From Thermoplasmata archaeon (GTDB lineage: Archaea; Thermoplasmatota; Thermoplasmata; Lutacidiplasmatales; UBA184), in assembly GCA_021828085.1 (NCBI GenBank), contig JAKATE010000025.1:1-17409 (forward strand): a stretch of 17,409 bases of DNA. Direction: 5' to 3'. This document shows, piece after piece, positions 7,484-14,213 of the stretch. The stretch's first letter is position 1. The number at the start of each line of letters is the position of its first letter. Under the pieces are notes generated by a model, which worked only from the letters and a program-made list of their open reading frames with translations, had not been told where the DNA came from and searched no databases. The translations under genes and the position numbers were made by a program.

Positions 7484-8707
7484 CTACTGGACGATCCCGT
7501 AGCCGATCAGGCGCCAGGCCGTGAGGCGGCGCGAGACGGCGATGCGGCTCCCCGGGAAGAGCACCACCGGTCGGGTGAGGTGGATCTCCGCCTCGTTCCC
7601 CCGGGCGCTGGTGACCTTCCCCTGCACGATAGTGGTGCCGGCCGTGAGCGTGAGGATCTCGCTGGTGTGGATCTTGTCCACCTTGAGCTCCTTCTGGCTC
7701 CCCACCACCCGCTCGAGCAGCTTGAACTGCAGGCGCACCCGTTGGGTGACCTTGGGGAGGGTGCCGGGGACGCCGGCGACGCGTCCGCTGAGCCCGTCCG
7801 ACTTGGCGAGGGAGGGATCGAGGGTGGTCCCGATGGCGGCGAGCCCGCCGGCGTGGAGGGACTTCAACTCGAGCCCCCCGGACATGAGGGAGGTGACTTT
7901 GGTGACCAGGCCCTCGGAGACCGCCCCCTCCGCCGTGGCCACTCCCGGGCGGATCTCCACCGGGTCGCCGATCTGGAGCCGCCCCTGGATGAGCGACCCC
8001 CCGAGGACCCCACCGGCGAGCTGGGAGGGCCGGGTGCCGGGACGGTTGATGTCGAAGGAGCGGGCCACGTACATCAGCGCCCCCTTCGACTCATCGCGCG
8101 GTGGGGTGGGGATGTACTTCTCGATGGCCTCGATCAGGGAGTCGATGTTGGCGTTGTGGTTCGCGGAGACGGGGATGATGGGGGCGTCGGCGGCGGAGGA
8201 GCTCTTGAGGAACTCCCGGATGTCCCGGTAGCTTTGGAGGGCCCCCTCGCGGTCCACCAGGTCGATCTTGTTCTGGACGACCACGACGTTCTTCACGCCG
8301 ATGATCTCGAGCGCCGTGAGGTGCTCGCGGCTCTGGGGCTGCGGGCACTTCTCGTTGGCCGCGATGAGCAGGAGGGCCCCGTTCATGATGGCCGCGCCGG
8401 AGAGCATGGTGGCCATGAGCGTCTCATGGCCGGGGGCGTCCACGAAGCTCACCGCGCGGAGGAATTCGGCCTTGGCCCCGCAGCGCGGGCAGACCGGCTG
8501 GTTCGTGTAGGCCTCCGCCCCCTCATGGTTGGGGCAGCGGTAGAACGCCGCGTCGGCGTAGCCCAGCTTGATGGAGATGCCGCGCTTGACCTCTTCGGAG
8601 TGGCGGTCGGTCCAGTCCCCGGTCAGCGCGTGGGTGAGGGTGGTCTTCCCGTGGTCCACATGTCCCACGAGACCGATGTTGACGACCGGTTGCTCCGGGA
8701 CCTTCAT
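7484..8707 (-). CDS. eif2g: translation initiation factor aIF2 subunit gamma
   Basis: The GTPase subunit of archaeal initiation factor 2 brings methionylated initiator tRNA to the small ribosomal subunit. All G-motifs are present in 407 residues: P-loop GHVDHGKT (15-22), switch 1 RGISIKLGYAD (42-52), DAPGHE (90-95) and NKID (146-149). The beta-barrel domains II and III follow (GGVLGGSL, then VQGKVTSARGNEAEIHLTRP in the C-terminal part). The zinc knuckle between switch 1 and G3 is unusual: Cys58-x2-His61 with Cys73-x2-Cys76, where four Cys are usual. The ATG overlaps the rps6e stop by four bases (ATGA), so translation is probably coupled. Confidence 0.98.
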   Translation of the reverse strand: MKVPEQPVVNIGLVGHVDHGKTTLTHALTGDWTDRHSEEVKRGISIKLGYADAAFYRCPNHEGAEAYTNQPVCPRCGAKAEFLRAVSFVDAPGHETLMATMLSGAAIMNGALLLIAANEKCPQPQSREHLTALEIIGVKNVVVVQNKIDLVDREGALQSYRDIREFLKSSSAADAPIIPVSANHNANIDSLIEAIEKYIPTPPRDESKGALMYVARSFDINRPGTRPSQLAGGVLGGSLIQGRLQIGDPVEIRPGVATAEGAVSEGLVTKVTSLMSGGLELKSLHAGGLAAIGTTLDPSLAKSDGLSGRVAGVPGTLPKVTQRVRLQFKLLERVVGSQKELKVDKIHTSEILTLTAGTTIVQGKVTSARGNEAEIHLTRPVVLFPGSRIAVSRRLTAWRLIGYGIVQ

Positions 8708-9087
8708 TGCGCCGGCGTCGCCAGCAGCTCCGCCAGCGCTGTGGGTCCGCGGTTGACGACCTTGAGGGAGATCTGCACGGTCTCCTCGCTGATCGTGTTG
8801 CCCCGGAAGGAACGGCGGTCCCGCGTCCCGTGGTGCTCGGGGTGGAAGCCGAAACCCTCCCCCACCAGCAGCCGGACCTGGCGGGCGCCGGGAAGGTCCG
8901 CCCGGAGCGGGAAGCCGCTCTTGTCCGTGGCTCCCGTGATGGCGAGGGTGTAGCCCCCAAGCCCGACCAGTTCCCCTCCCACCGAGTCCCCGAGCCTCTT
9001 CCCCAGGAAACCCGCGGCCTGGGGGTCGCCCAGGGTCTTGGCGTAGGACTTCGGTCCGTCGGAGACCACCAGTTTGAACTCGACCAT
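8704..9087 (-). CDS. rps6e: 30S ribosomal protein S6e
   Basis: S6e is a small-subunit protein specific to archaea and eukaryotes. The 127-residue product has the normal archaeal length, without the eukaryotic phosphorylated tail. It starts with the typical MVEFKLVVSD and continues with LGKRLGDSV, GYTLAITGATDKSGFP, the basic HGTRDRRSFRGNTIS segment and VQISLKVV. It is the promoter-proximal gene of the rps6e - aIF2 gamma - trm112 operon. AGGAAGG lies nine bases before the ATG and a clear TATA box at 9131-9138. The rps6e - aIF2 gamma order is widely conserved in archaea. Confidence 0.97.
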   Translation of the reverse strand: MVEFKLVVSDGPKSYAKTLGDPQAAGFLGKRLGDSVGGELVGLGGYTLAITGATDKSGFPLRADLPGARQVRLLVGEGFGFHPEHHGTRDRRSFRGNTISEETVQISLKVVNRGPTALAELLATPAQ

Positions 9088-9130
9088 GGAGAGTCCTTCC
9101 TGAGAGGAAAAATGTCGAGCGGCCTATCCG

Positions 9131-9138
9131 TTAAAAAG
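9131..9138 (-). promoter_or_regulatory. TATA box of the rps6e operon
   Basis: The minus-strand sequence CTTTTTAA lies about 44-51 bases upstream of the rps6e ATG, which predicts a leader of roughly 20 bases. It is the only AT-rich box in the 94-bp divergent spacer. The plus-strand reading TTAAAAAG, 44-51 bases before the GTG at 9182, could also serve the prepilin peptidase gene. Confidence 0.65.
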
Positions 9139-9181
9139 CCTTCCCGCCTTTCTCAGCGTCATAGGGGGACCTGACACACCT

Positions 9182-10081
9182 GTGCTGAGCCTGGAGGCCC
9201 TCCCCGCGCTCGAGGCCGTGGTCCTCATGGTGGCCCTCGGGGTCGCCTCCTACTTGGACTGGAGGGTCCGGGAGGTCCCCGACGGCCTGTGGATCCTCTT
9301 GACCCTCGTGGGGGCGATCCTCCTCGAGCTCGGTTCCTGGGGTGAGTCCCCGCTGGTGCTCAGCCTGAACCTCATCGCCGTCCTGTTCGTGCTCGAGCAC
9401 TTCCTGCCCTGGGAGGACACTCTCGGTGACCATTCCTGGGCGATCCTCGGCGTCGAGGTCGCCATTTACGCCGCGGTCCTCGGGAGCTCGGCGTACGCCT
9501 ATCTGGTGCTCCTCCCGGGGGTCTTCCTTCCCTTCTACGAGATCGTCGGTATGGTGGTGCTCGCCCGGGTCCTCTTCGAGGTCGGGGCGCTCTACGGGGG
9601 CGCCGACGCGAAGGCGCTCATGGCCGCGGCCGTCGTCCTTCCGGTCCTCTCGAGCCCTTTCCTCGTGGGCTATCCGCTCCCGGCCCAGGGGTCGGTACTG
9701 GCCCTACTACCGTTCGCTTTCACGATGCTCATCAACGGCGGCATCCTTACCCTCGTCGTCCCTCTCGTGCTCCTCGTCGTCAACCTGCGGCGGGGAGAAC
9801 GGAGCTTCCCCCGCATCCTCCACATGGTGCGGATCCCGACCGAGGAGCTCCCCCGCCGGTTCGTCTGGCTGCGAGACCCTCCGCTGGAGTCGGCGAGCCG
9901 GGACGACTCCACGGAGGAGGACCAGGCTCTCCGGATCCGCCAGGCCGAGAAGCTCCGAGCCATGGGGGTCGAGAGGGTCTGGGTCACCCCGCAGCTGCCC
10001 TTCCTCATCTCCCTCACGGCCGGCGCCCTGGTCGGGCTCCTGATGGGGAACCTGCTCATCTGGGTGCTTGCCATCGGGTGA
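9182..10081 (+). CDS. archaeal type IV prepilin / prearchaellin peptidase (A24 family)
   Basis: A membrane aspartyl protease of the FlaK/PibD/EppA group, which cuts the short basic leader from type IV pilins or archaellins on the cytoplasmic side of the membrane. The first catalytic Asp is in SYLDWRVREVPD (Asp26). The second is in GGADAKAL (Asp142), the family's G-x-G-D-like motif followed by the usual Lys. About six hydrophobic segments are present, the last at 277-297. A charged cytoplasmic loop near 203-270 (ESASRDDSTEEDQALRIRQ) makes the 299-residue protein longer than most archaeal members. The GTG start has GGGGGACC some 12 bases upstream. The two pilins at 13566 and 14214 are likely substrates. 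Confidence 0.88.
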   Translation: MLSLEALPALEAVVLMVALGVASYLDWRVREVPDGLWILLTLVGAILLELGSWGESPLVLSLNLIAVLFVLEHFLPWEDTLGDHSWAILGVEVAIYAAVLGSSAYAYLVLLPGVFLPFYEIVGMVVLARVLFEVGALYGGADAKALMAAAVVLPVLSSPFLVGYPLPAQGSVLALLPFAFTMLINGGILTLVVPLVLLVVNLRRGERSFPRILHMVRIPTEELPRRFVWLRDPPLESASRDDSTEEDQALRIRQAEKLRAMGVERVWVTPQLPFLISLTAGALVGLLMGNLLIWVLAIG

Positions 10082-10140
10082 ATCCCTGGACCTGGGATCG
10101 GGGCCCTGGGGGGTGCTAGGAGACTTGTCGGACCTCTCCG

Positions 10141-10159
10141 CGCCGGCTCCTGGCCGGCG
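10141..10159. repeat. 7-bp hairpin upstream of the mutase operon
   Basis: A perfect stem CGCCGGC / GCCGGCG with a 5-base loop lies 59 bases after the prepilin peptidase stop and 44 bases before the mutase ATG. No T-run follows, so it is a weak candidate for a terminator. It sits just upstream of the TATA-like box at 10169-10180 and could instead be a protein-binding dyad. Confidence 0.35.
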
Positions 10160-10168
10160 GAGGCAGGC

Positions 10169-10180
10169 AAACCCTTTACC
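10169..10180 (+). promoter_or_regulatory. TATA-like promoter of the B12 mutase operon
   Basis: AAACCCTTTACC is the only AT-enriched stretch in the 122-bp spacer. Its centre is about 28 bases upstream of the ATG at 10204, which matches a leaderless archaeal transcript. A similar ACCCTTTTGA occurs before the gene at 16540. Confidence 0.45.
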
Positions 10181-10203
10181 AACCCCCAGACTCTAGTCCG
10201 AGG

Positions 10204-10638
10204 ATGCCCGCCCCGCGTAGCGGACCGACCAAAGCCCGGCGGACCATCCGTGTCCTCATCGCCAAGCCCGGGCTCGACGGCCACGACAGGGGAGCCAAGG
10301 TCGTGGCCCGGGCCCTCCGCGACGCCGGGATGGAGGTCATCTACGTGGGGCTCCGCCAGACCCCCGAGGACATCGTCCAGGCTGCGGTGGAGGAGGACGT
10401 GGACCTCATCGGGCTCTCGATCCTCTCGGGGGCCCACATGGTGCTCTTCCCCCAGGTGCTCCGCCTGCTGAAGGAGCACAAGGCCTCCGACGTCCAGGTT
10501 TTTGCCGGCGGGATCATCCCGGACGACGACGCCCGGAAGCTCAAGCGGTTGGGCGTGCGGGCGATCTTCGGACCGGGGACCAGCTTGGAATCGATCGTCC
10601 AGACCGCGCGGGAGCTGGCCGAGAAACGCGCCCGATGA
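10204..10638 (+). CDS. mcmA2: methylmalonyl-CoA mutase, B12-binding small subunit
   Basis: This stand-alone cobalamin-binding subunit pairs with a separate catalytic subunit (not in the window) to interconvert methylmalonyl-CoA and succinyl-CoA. In 144 residues it shows the whole base-off/His-on signature: D-x-H-x-x-G in GLDGHDRGAKVVA (Asp25, His27, Gly30), S-x-L in GLSILSG (Ser72, Leu74) and the GG of FAGGIIPD (102-103). A basic N-terminal extension of about 13 residues precedes the Rossmann-like fold. Split mutases are usual in archaea. The stop overlaps the meaB start by four bases (ATGA), as expected for a mutase with its chaperone. Confidence 0.93.
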   Translation: MPAPRSGPTKARRTIRVLIAKPGLDGHDRGAKVVARALRDAGMEVIYVGLRQTPEDIVQAAVEEDVDLIGLSILSGAHMVLFPQVLRLLKEHKASDVQVFAGGIIPDDDARKLKRLGVRAIFGPGTSLESIVQTARELAEKRAR

Positions 10639-11645
10639 CCTCCCGCCCAAGCCCGCGCCCGGCGCGCGATCTCCCTCGGACCGGTCCGGAGCGGGAGCTC
10701 TCCGCCGCGGCCCAGAGCGTGGTGGCAGGGGATCGGAGGGCACTCGGCCGGATCATCTCGGAGGTGGAACGGGGGGATCCCTCTGCCCGGGCGGTCGTTC
10801 AGGAACTCTACCCGCGGACCGGCACGGCCGCGGTCGTAGGCCTGAGCGGACCCCTCGGGGTCGGAAAAAGCTCGTTGGTGAACCGGCTGCTCCAACTGCT
10901 CTCCGGGCGAGGAAAGCGGGTGGGGGTGATCGCGGTGGACCCTTCGAGCCCCTTCAGCGGGGGTGCCGTGCTCGGGGACCGGGTTCGCATCGAGCGCGAC
11001 CCCTCGGAGGCCGGGGTCTTCTTTCGCTCGATGGCCAGCCGGGGGCATCCCGGAGGCCTCTCCCAGAGCACCCGGGAGACCATCCGCCTCCTCGAGGCCT
11101 TTGGCATGGACACCGTCCTCGTGGAGACCGTAGGGAGCGGGCAGGTGGACGTGGAGGTCCACAACATTGCGAGCACTCGCCTGGTGGTGCTCGTCCCGCA
11201 CTTGGGCGACGAGGTCCAGACGCTCAAGGCCGGCCTCTTCGAGATCGCGGATGTCTTTGTGGTGAACAAGTGTGACCTCCCGGGGGCCGACCGCGCCGCC
11301 CGGGACCTCTCCGAGCTCGCCCAAATGAGCCCGGAACGGGACGGCTGGAGGCCCCGGGTCGTCCAGACCTCGACTCTGGCGCCGACAGGGATCGAAGAGC
11401 TCTGGCAAGCCGTGGAGGACCATGAGCGGACCCTCCGGGAGAGTGGGGGCCTCGCGGCCCTCCGACGGAACCGCGCCCGCGAGGAGCTCCGCTCGCTCCT
11501 GCTGGCGGGGCTGCAGTCCCGGCTGGCCGAAGCTCTCGCTTCCTCGAAGGAGTGGGAGGCTCTGGTGGAGGAGGTGGGGGAGGGTCGCCTGGACCCGTAT
11601 GCCGCGTCGGAGCGGGCGTACGACCTGGTACGCCCTCGTCTCTGA
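10635..11645 (+). CDS. meaB: MeaB/ArgK-type G-protein chaperone of methylmalonyl-CoA mutase
   Basis: MeaB (human MMAA) is a GTPase that gates cobalamin loading and protects or reactivates methylmalonyl-CoA mutase. The 336-residue protein has a P-loop at 72-80 (GPLGVGKSS), the MeaB-specific VIAVDPSSPFSGGAVLGDRVR block (in two motifs), SMASRGHPGGLS, the Walker-B/switch region VLVETVGSGQVDVEV and NKCD (211-214) for guanine. The C-terminal helices that form the dimer arm are present. The usual GxPGxGKST is slightly varied (GPLGVGKSS). Its start overlaps the mutase subunit stop by four bases, which strengthens both assignments. Confidence 0.95.
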   Translation: MTSRPSPRPARDLPRTGPERELSAAAQSVVAGDRRALGRIISEVERGDPSARAVVQELYPRTGTAAVVGLSGPLGVGKSSLVNRLLQLLSGRGKRVGVIAVDPSSPFSGGAVLGDRVRIERDPSEAGVFFRSMASRGHPGGLSQSTRETIRLLEAFGMDTVLVETVGSGQVDVEVHNIASTRLVVLVPHLGDEVQTLKAGLFEIADVFVVNKCDLPGADRAARDLSELAQMSPERDGWRPRVVQTSTLAPTGIEELWQAVEDHERTLRESGGLAALRRNRAREELRSLLLAGLQSRLAEALASSKEWEALVEEVGEGRLDPYAASERAYDLVRPRL

Positions 11646-11670
11646 GCCACTCTCCCAGGTGAACGGGCCC

Positions 11671-12288
11671 ATGGTGTTCCTTCCCTGGTACTCGGCGGTG
11701 CTCCTCATCGCAGCGGGATTCGCTACGTACTTCGTCTTCGGCTCGTTCCTTGCCGGAGCCGGTTACCAACCCGCACCGGACCGGGTGATCCGGCGGATGC
11801 TGGGCTTCGCTCGAGTGACCGCGGCCGACCGTGTCTACGACCTGGGCGCGGGAACGGGGGGTCTCCTGTTCCGGGCGGTGGAGGAGCACGGCGCCACCGG
11901 GGTCGGGGTGGAGGTGGAGCCGTTGCGCTACCTCTACCTCTGCTATCGTCGGCGTAGGAGTCGGGCCCGTTCCCGGGTGCATATCCTCCGCCAGAACCTT
12001 TTTGACGTGGACCTTTCGTCGGCCAGCGTGATCCTGGCCTTTCTCTGGCCCGGGGCCATGCGACGGCTCCGGCAGAAGTTCTCTGCGGAGCTGCGCCCCG
12101 GGACCCGGATCGTGAGCTACTATCACCAGATCGCGGGGTGGGTGCCCGTTGAGAAGGACGAGCATCTCCGCGTGTACTACTACACTATTCCCCCGACGCT
12201 CGACGCCCCATCTCTCCAACCTTCCGGGGTCCACCCGGCGCCCACGTCTCGAGACCCCGCCCCAGCCGCGCTCTCCTCGAAGCCGTGA
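11671..12288 (+). CDS. membrane-anchored FAM173-like SAM methyltransferase
   Basis: A class I SAM-dependent methyltransferase of 205 residues with an N-terminal hydrophobic helix (about 4-25). The fold signature is VYDLGAGTGG (motif I), then GVGVEVEP (motif post-I), RQNLFDVDLSSASVILAFL and LRPGTRIVSYYHQIAGW. This pattern, with YQPAPDRVIRRML before motif I, closely follows the FAM173 family (ATPSCKMT/ANTKMT), whose eukaryotic members methylate lysines of membrane proteins. That parallel is from my recall of the family, and the substrate here is unknown. A proline-rich tail ends the protein. The ATG at 11671 is preferred; a GTG at 11659 is also possible. It follows meaB by 25 bases and overlaps the next gene by four, so it belongs to the mutase operon. 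Confidence 0.82.
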   Translation: MVFLPWYSAVLLIAAGFATYFVFGSFLAGAGYQPAPDRVIRRMLGFARVTAADRVYDLGAGTGGLLFRAVEEHGATGVGVEVEPLRYLYLCYRRRRSRARSRVHILRQNLFDVDLSSASVILAFLWPGAMRRLRQKFSAELRPGTRIVSYYHQIAGWVPVEKDEHLRVYYYTIPPTLDAPSLQPSGVHPAPTSRDPAPAALSSKP

Positions 12289-13226
12289 ACGAAACTTCGT
12301 ACTGGAAACCCTTCAGAGGGAATCCCGAACTCCTCCGAGAGTTGAGCGCGCGTCATCGGGAGGCACTCGAACCCGCCTATCCTTCTTGTGGTAAAAGTCA
12401 GGCGATTTCACTCGCGCAGCAGGTCCGCTCGGGACCCCTTCGTGCCACTCTCTGGGCGAGGGAGAACAACCACGCCCTCACATACATCCACACCAAAGGG
12501 GACGAGCTCCGGGTCTACGGAGCATGGCTGGCTGAACCCGGAGCGGGGGCGCTCGCTGCTCTCTTACGCGACGCGGCTCGGGAACTCGAGACTCCGGTGG
12601 CCCTGGTCACGGACATGCTACCGCAGCTGACCGATGAGGAGCAGAACCGGCTGTTCCCCAGGCTAGGGTACTGGCATCGCTGGAAGGTCCTGATGCGCCG
12701 GGAGAACACCGAGTCGGAGCAATCCCGGGCGAGCTTCCCTCAACTCCGCCGGATCCGACCGGGCGATTTGCCAGGGATTGTCGAAGTCTATGTCCACGCT
12801 TACGCGCGGAGGCCCGGCGAGTTCTGGACGAGCGGGGACCCCGACGACTGGGAGACCGCGAGAGCGGACGTGATGAGCCACCTGGAGGGGAACCAGTGGT
12901 CACCGGGCTTCCTACCACAGGGATCCTTCGTCTGGGAGGAGAACGGGCGGATCGTAGGGGCGATCCTGGCGGAAGCGAGCCGCCACAAAGTGCCCTACCT
13001 GATGGACCTCATAGTGCACCCCGACCATCATCGAAGAGGAATTGGCCGTGCCCTTATGGAAGCCTCAGTGGCGACCATTTCCTCGGAGGGACACGCGGCG
13101 GTAGAGCTCGCGGCGATCCGATCCGGCGCGCCGTACCGTCTCTACCAGAAGTTAGGGTTCGAAGAGGTGTACACCCCGCGAGGTCGACTGGATGGCCAGT
13201 GGGTTCTCGGAGTATCACCGTACTGA
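12285..13226 (+). CDS. tandem GNAT-family N-acetyltransferase
   Basis: A 313-residue acetyl-CoA-dependent acetyltransferase. The C-terminal half (about 150-313) is a complete GNAT domain: RIRPGDLPGIVEVY (strand 1/helix 1), GRIVGAILAE (strand 4), then LIVHPDHHRRGIGRALM (motif A, acetyl-CoA pyrophosphate loop) and YRLYQKLGFEEV (motif B). The motif-A position usually held by Gln/Arg is His. The N-terminal half resembles a second, degenerate GNAT domain: it has LAALLRDAARE and ends with LFPRLGYWHRWKVLMRR, but has no pyrophosphate loop. The GTG start overlaps the methyltransferase stop by four bases (GTGA), implying coupled translation. The acetyl acceptor is unknown. Confidence 0.85.
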   Translation: MNETSYWKPFRGNPELLRELSARHREALEPAYPSCGKSQAISLAQQVRSGPLRATLWARENNHALTYIHTKGDELRVYGAWLAEPGAGALAALLRDAARELETPVALVTDMLPQLTDEEQNRLFPRLGYWHRWKVLMRRENTESEQSRASFPQLRRIRPGDLPGIVEVYVHAYARRPGEFWTSGDPDDWETARADVMSHLEGNQWSPGFLPQGSFVWEENGRIVGAILAEASRHKVPYLMDLIVHPDHHRRGIGRALMEASVATISSEGHAAVELAAIRSGAPYRLYQKLGFEEVYTPRGRLDGQWVLGVSPY

Positions 13227-13565
13227 CCTAAGGGCTTGTCTTTCACGCAGGGGATTACCGGGACCAGAATTCCACCCTCCTTGCCACACTCTCCTTGCAC
13301 AGGCCCGACCCACACTCGATGTCCCTCCGCGCAGTGCTCGATGGTCAACCTCTCTTCGAGTAGCGGAAGGTCACCGATTTGTCAAACGACAGCGCCATCG
13401 GCGCTTCAGTCCTGGGGACCTGGTGACACCTTGGGAGAGAGGTGTGACCAATAGCGCACCAATCTCCCCGCTTCATTCGGTCGAACACGGCCCGCGTGCG
13501 TGAGCTGGGTCCGTTCAGGAACCGGACGCCTAACACAGGATATCAACTGGCTCTAAGGTTGGGGA
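13227..13565. other. gene-poor spacer between the GNAT gene and the pilins
   Basis: No confident gene lies here. GC and codon-like periodicity are lower than in flanking genes. Two short structures are visible: an imperfect hairpin GTCCG...CGGAC (13509-13527), 39 bases beyond the pilin stop and possibly its terminator, and ACACC/GGTGT around 13424-13443. A minus-strand frame (TTG at 13348, stop 13142) encodes a Cys/His-bearing peptide discussed as a finding. It overlaps the end of the GNAT gene and is not called. Confidence 0.5.
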
Positions 13566-14111
13566 TCAGAGGTAGGTCGACTGGCCCACGACGGTGGGTT
13601 CTGCGTGAGAGGTCACTTTGAGGTAATCACCCGAGCCGGCCACATGGAGTGGTGGATACGCGAGGAAAGCCAAGGTCAGGGCGGGGGTAACAGTCACTGT
13701 CGAGTTATCCCACCCGTTCCCAGTCCAAACGTTGACAATCGTCCCCTGTGAGTTGGAGAGAAAGGCAAGCCAACCCCCGGTGACGGAGCAGCTCACGGCC
13801 CCATGAGGGCAGCCTCCCGTCCCCCCCGGCACGAATGCGCCCCCAGAGGTGACTAAGGCTAGACCGAAGTAAGCTGTCGTGAGGGTCTGCGATGGGTCCA
13901 GGGAGAAATTCGCCCAAGAGGCTCCTCCCGGAAGCAGGGTGTCGCTCCCTTGGAGGGTCATCTCAAGAGAAACCGGCCTAGGCCCGGTCGCTCCGGATCC
14001 GAGATTGGCCACTAGAACGTAGAGTACCGCCGCCAAGACGACAGTAATGGCCACTAGGAGGATTGTCGCAATCATCGGGCTGACAGCACGCTTCGCCAAC
14101 TTAGGCTTCAT
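13566..14111 (-). CDS. archaeal type IV pilin (copy A)
   Basis: A secreted pilus subunit of 181 residues. The class III signal KLAKRAVSPMIA has basic residues, then Arg-Ala and the Val-Ser-Pro start of the mature pilin, followed by a 20-plus-residue hydrophobic helix (IATILLVAITVVLAAVLYVL). This is the archaeal Pilin_N pattern, cleaved by prepilin peptidase near Ala9. The mature domain is Thr/Gly/Ser-rich beta material with two Cys spaced by six (Cys in GGCPHGAVSC), a GW motif and a late AGSGDYLKV. The ATG at 14111 is chosen because it puts the signal at the N-terminus; the open frame further upstream adds a hydrophobic, non-leader segment. It lies downstream of copy B, separated by a composite hairpin. 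Confidence 0.87.
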   Translation of the reverse strand: MKPKLAKRAVSPMIATILLVAITVVLAAVLYVLVANLGSGATGPRPVSLEMTLQGSDTLLPGGASWANFSLDPSQTLTTAYFGLALVTSGGAFVPGGTGGCPHGAVSCSVTGGWLAFLSNSQGTIVNVWTGNGWDNSTVTVTPALTLAFLAYPPLHVAGSGDYLKVTSHAEPTVVGQSTYL

Positions 14112-14153
14112 ACCGATATCCAGAAAATTCGTCTGAAACAAGAGAAAGGGTTG

Positions 14154-14193
14154 GAGGGCGACTACCAAACGCTCCGCGTTTGATTTCGCCCTC
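14154..14193 (-). terminator. composite two-stem hairpin between the pilin genes
   Basis: An outer perfect 8-bp stem GAGGGCGA / TCGCCCTC (14154-14161 with 14186-14193) surrounds a small internal loop and an inner perfect 7-bp stem with a 3-base loop (14166-14172 with 14176-14182). On the minus strand it lies about 20 bases after the stop of pilin B and ends 42 bases before the start of pilin A. A pyrimidine-rich tail CCAACCCTTTCTCTTGTTT follows. It may terminate or attenuate the pilin B transcript, stabilise its 3' end, or control pilin A. Confidence 0.6.
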
Positions 14194-14213
14194 GTGGTTT
14201 AGCTCGCTCGATG

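Noticed and set aside
7580..8953. Plus-strand open frame antisense to aIF2 gamma
   Set aside because: Asp/Val/Gly-rich shadow of a universally conserved gene with no recognisable domain.
11422..11670. Upstream extension of the methyltransferase frame into meaB
   Set aside because: It overlaps the meaB C-terminus out of frame and has Ser/Arg shadow composition; the membrane anchor begins right after the ATG at 11671.
14112..14168. Longer pilin A N-terminus starting at 14168
   Set aside because: It would place a hydrophobic segment before the class III leader and starts inside the composite hairpin.
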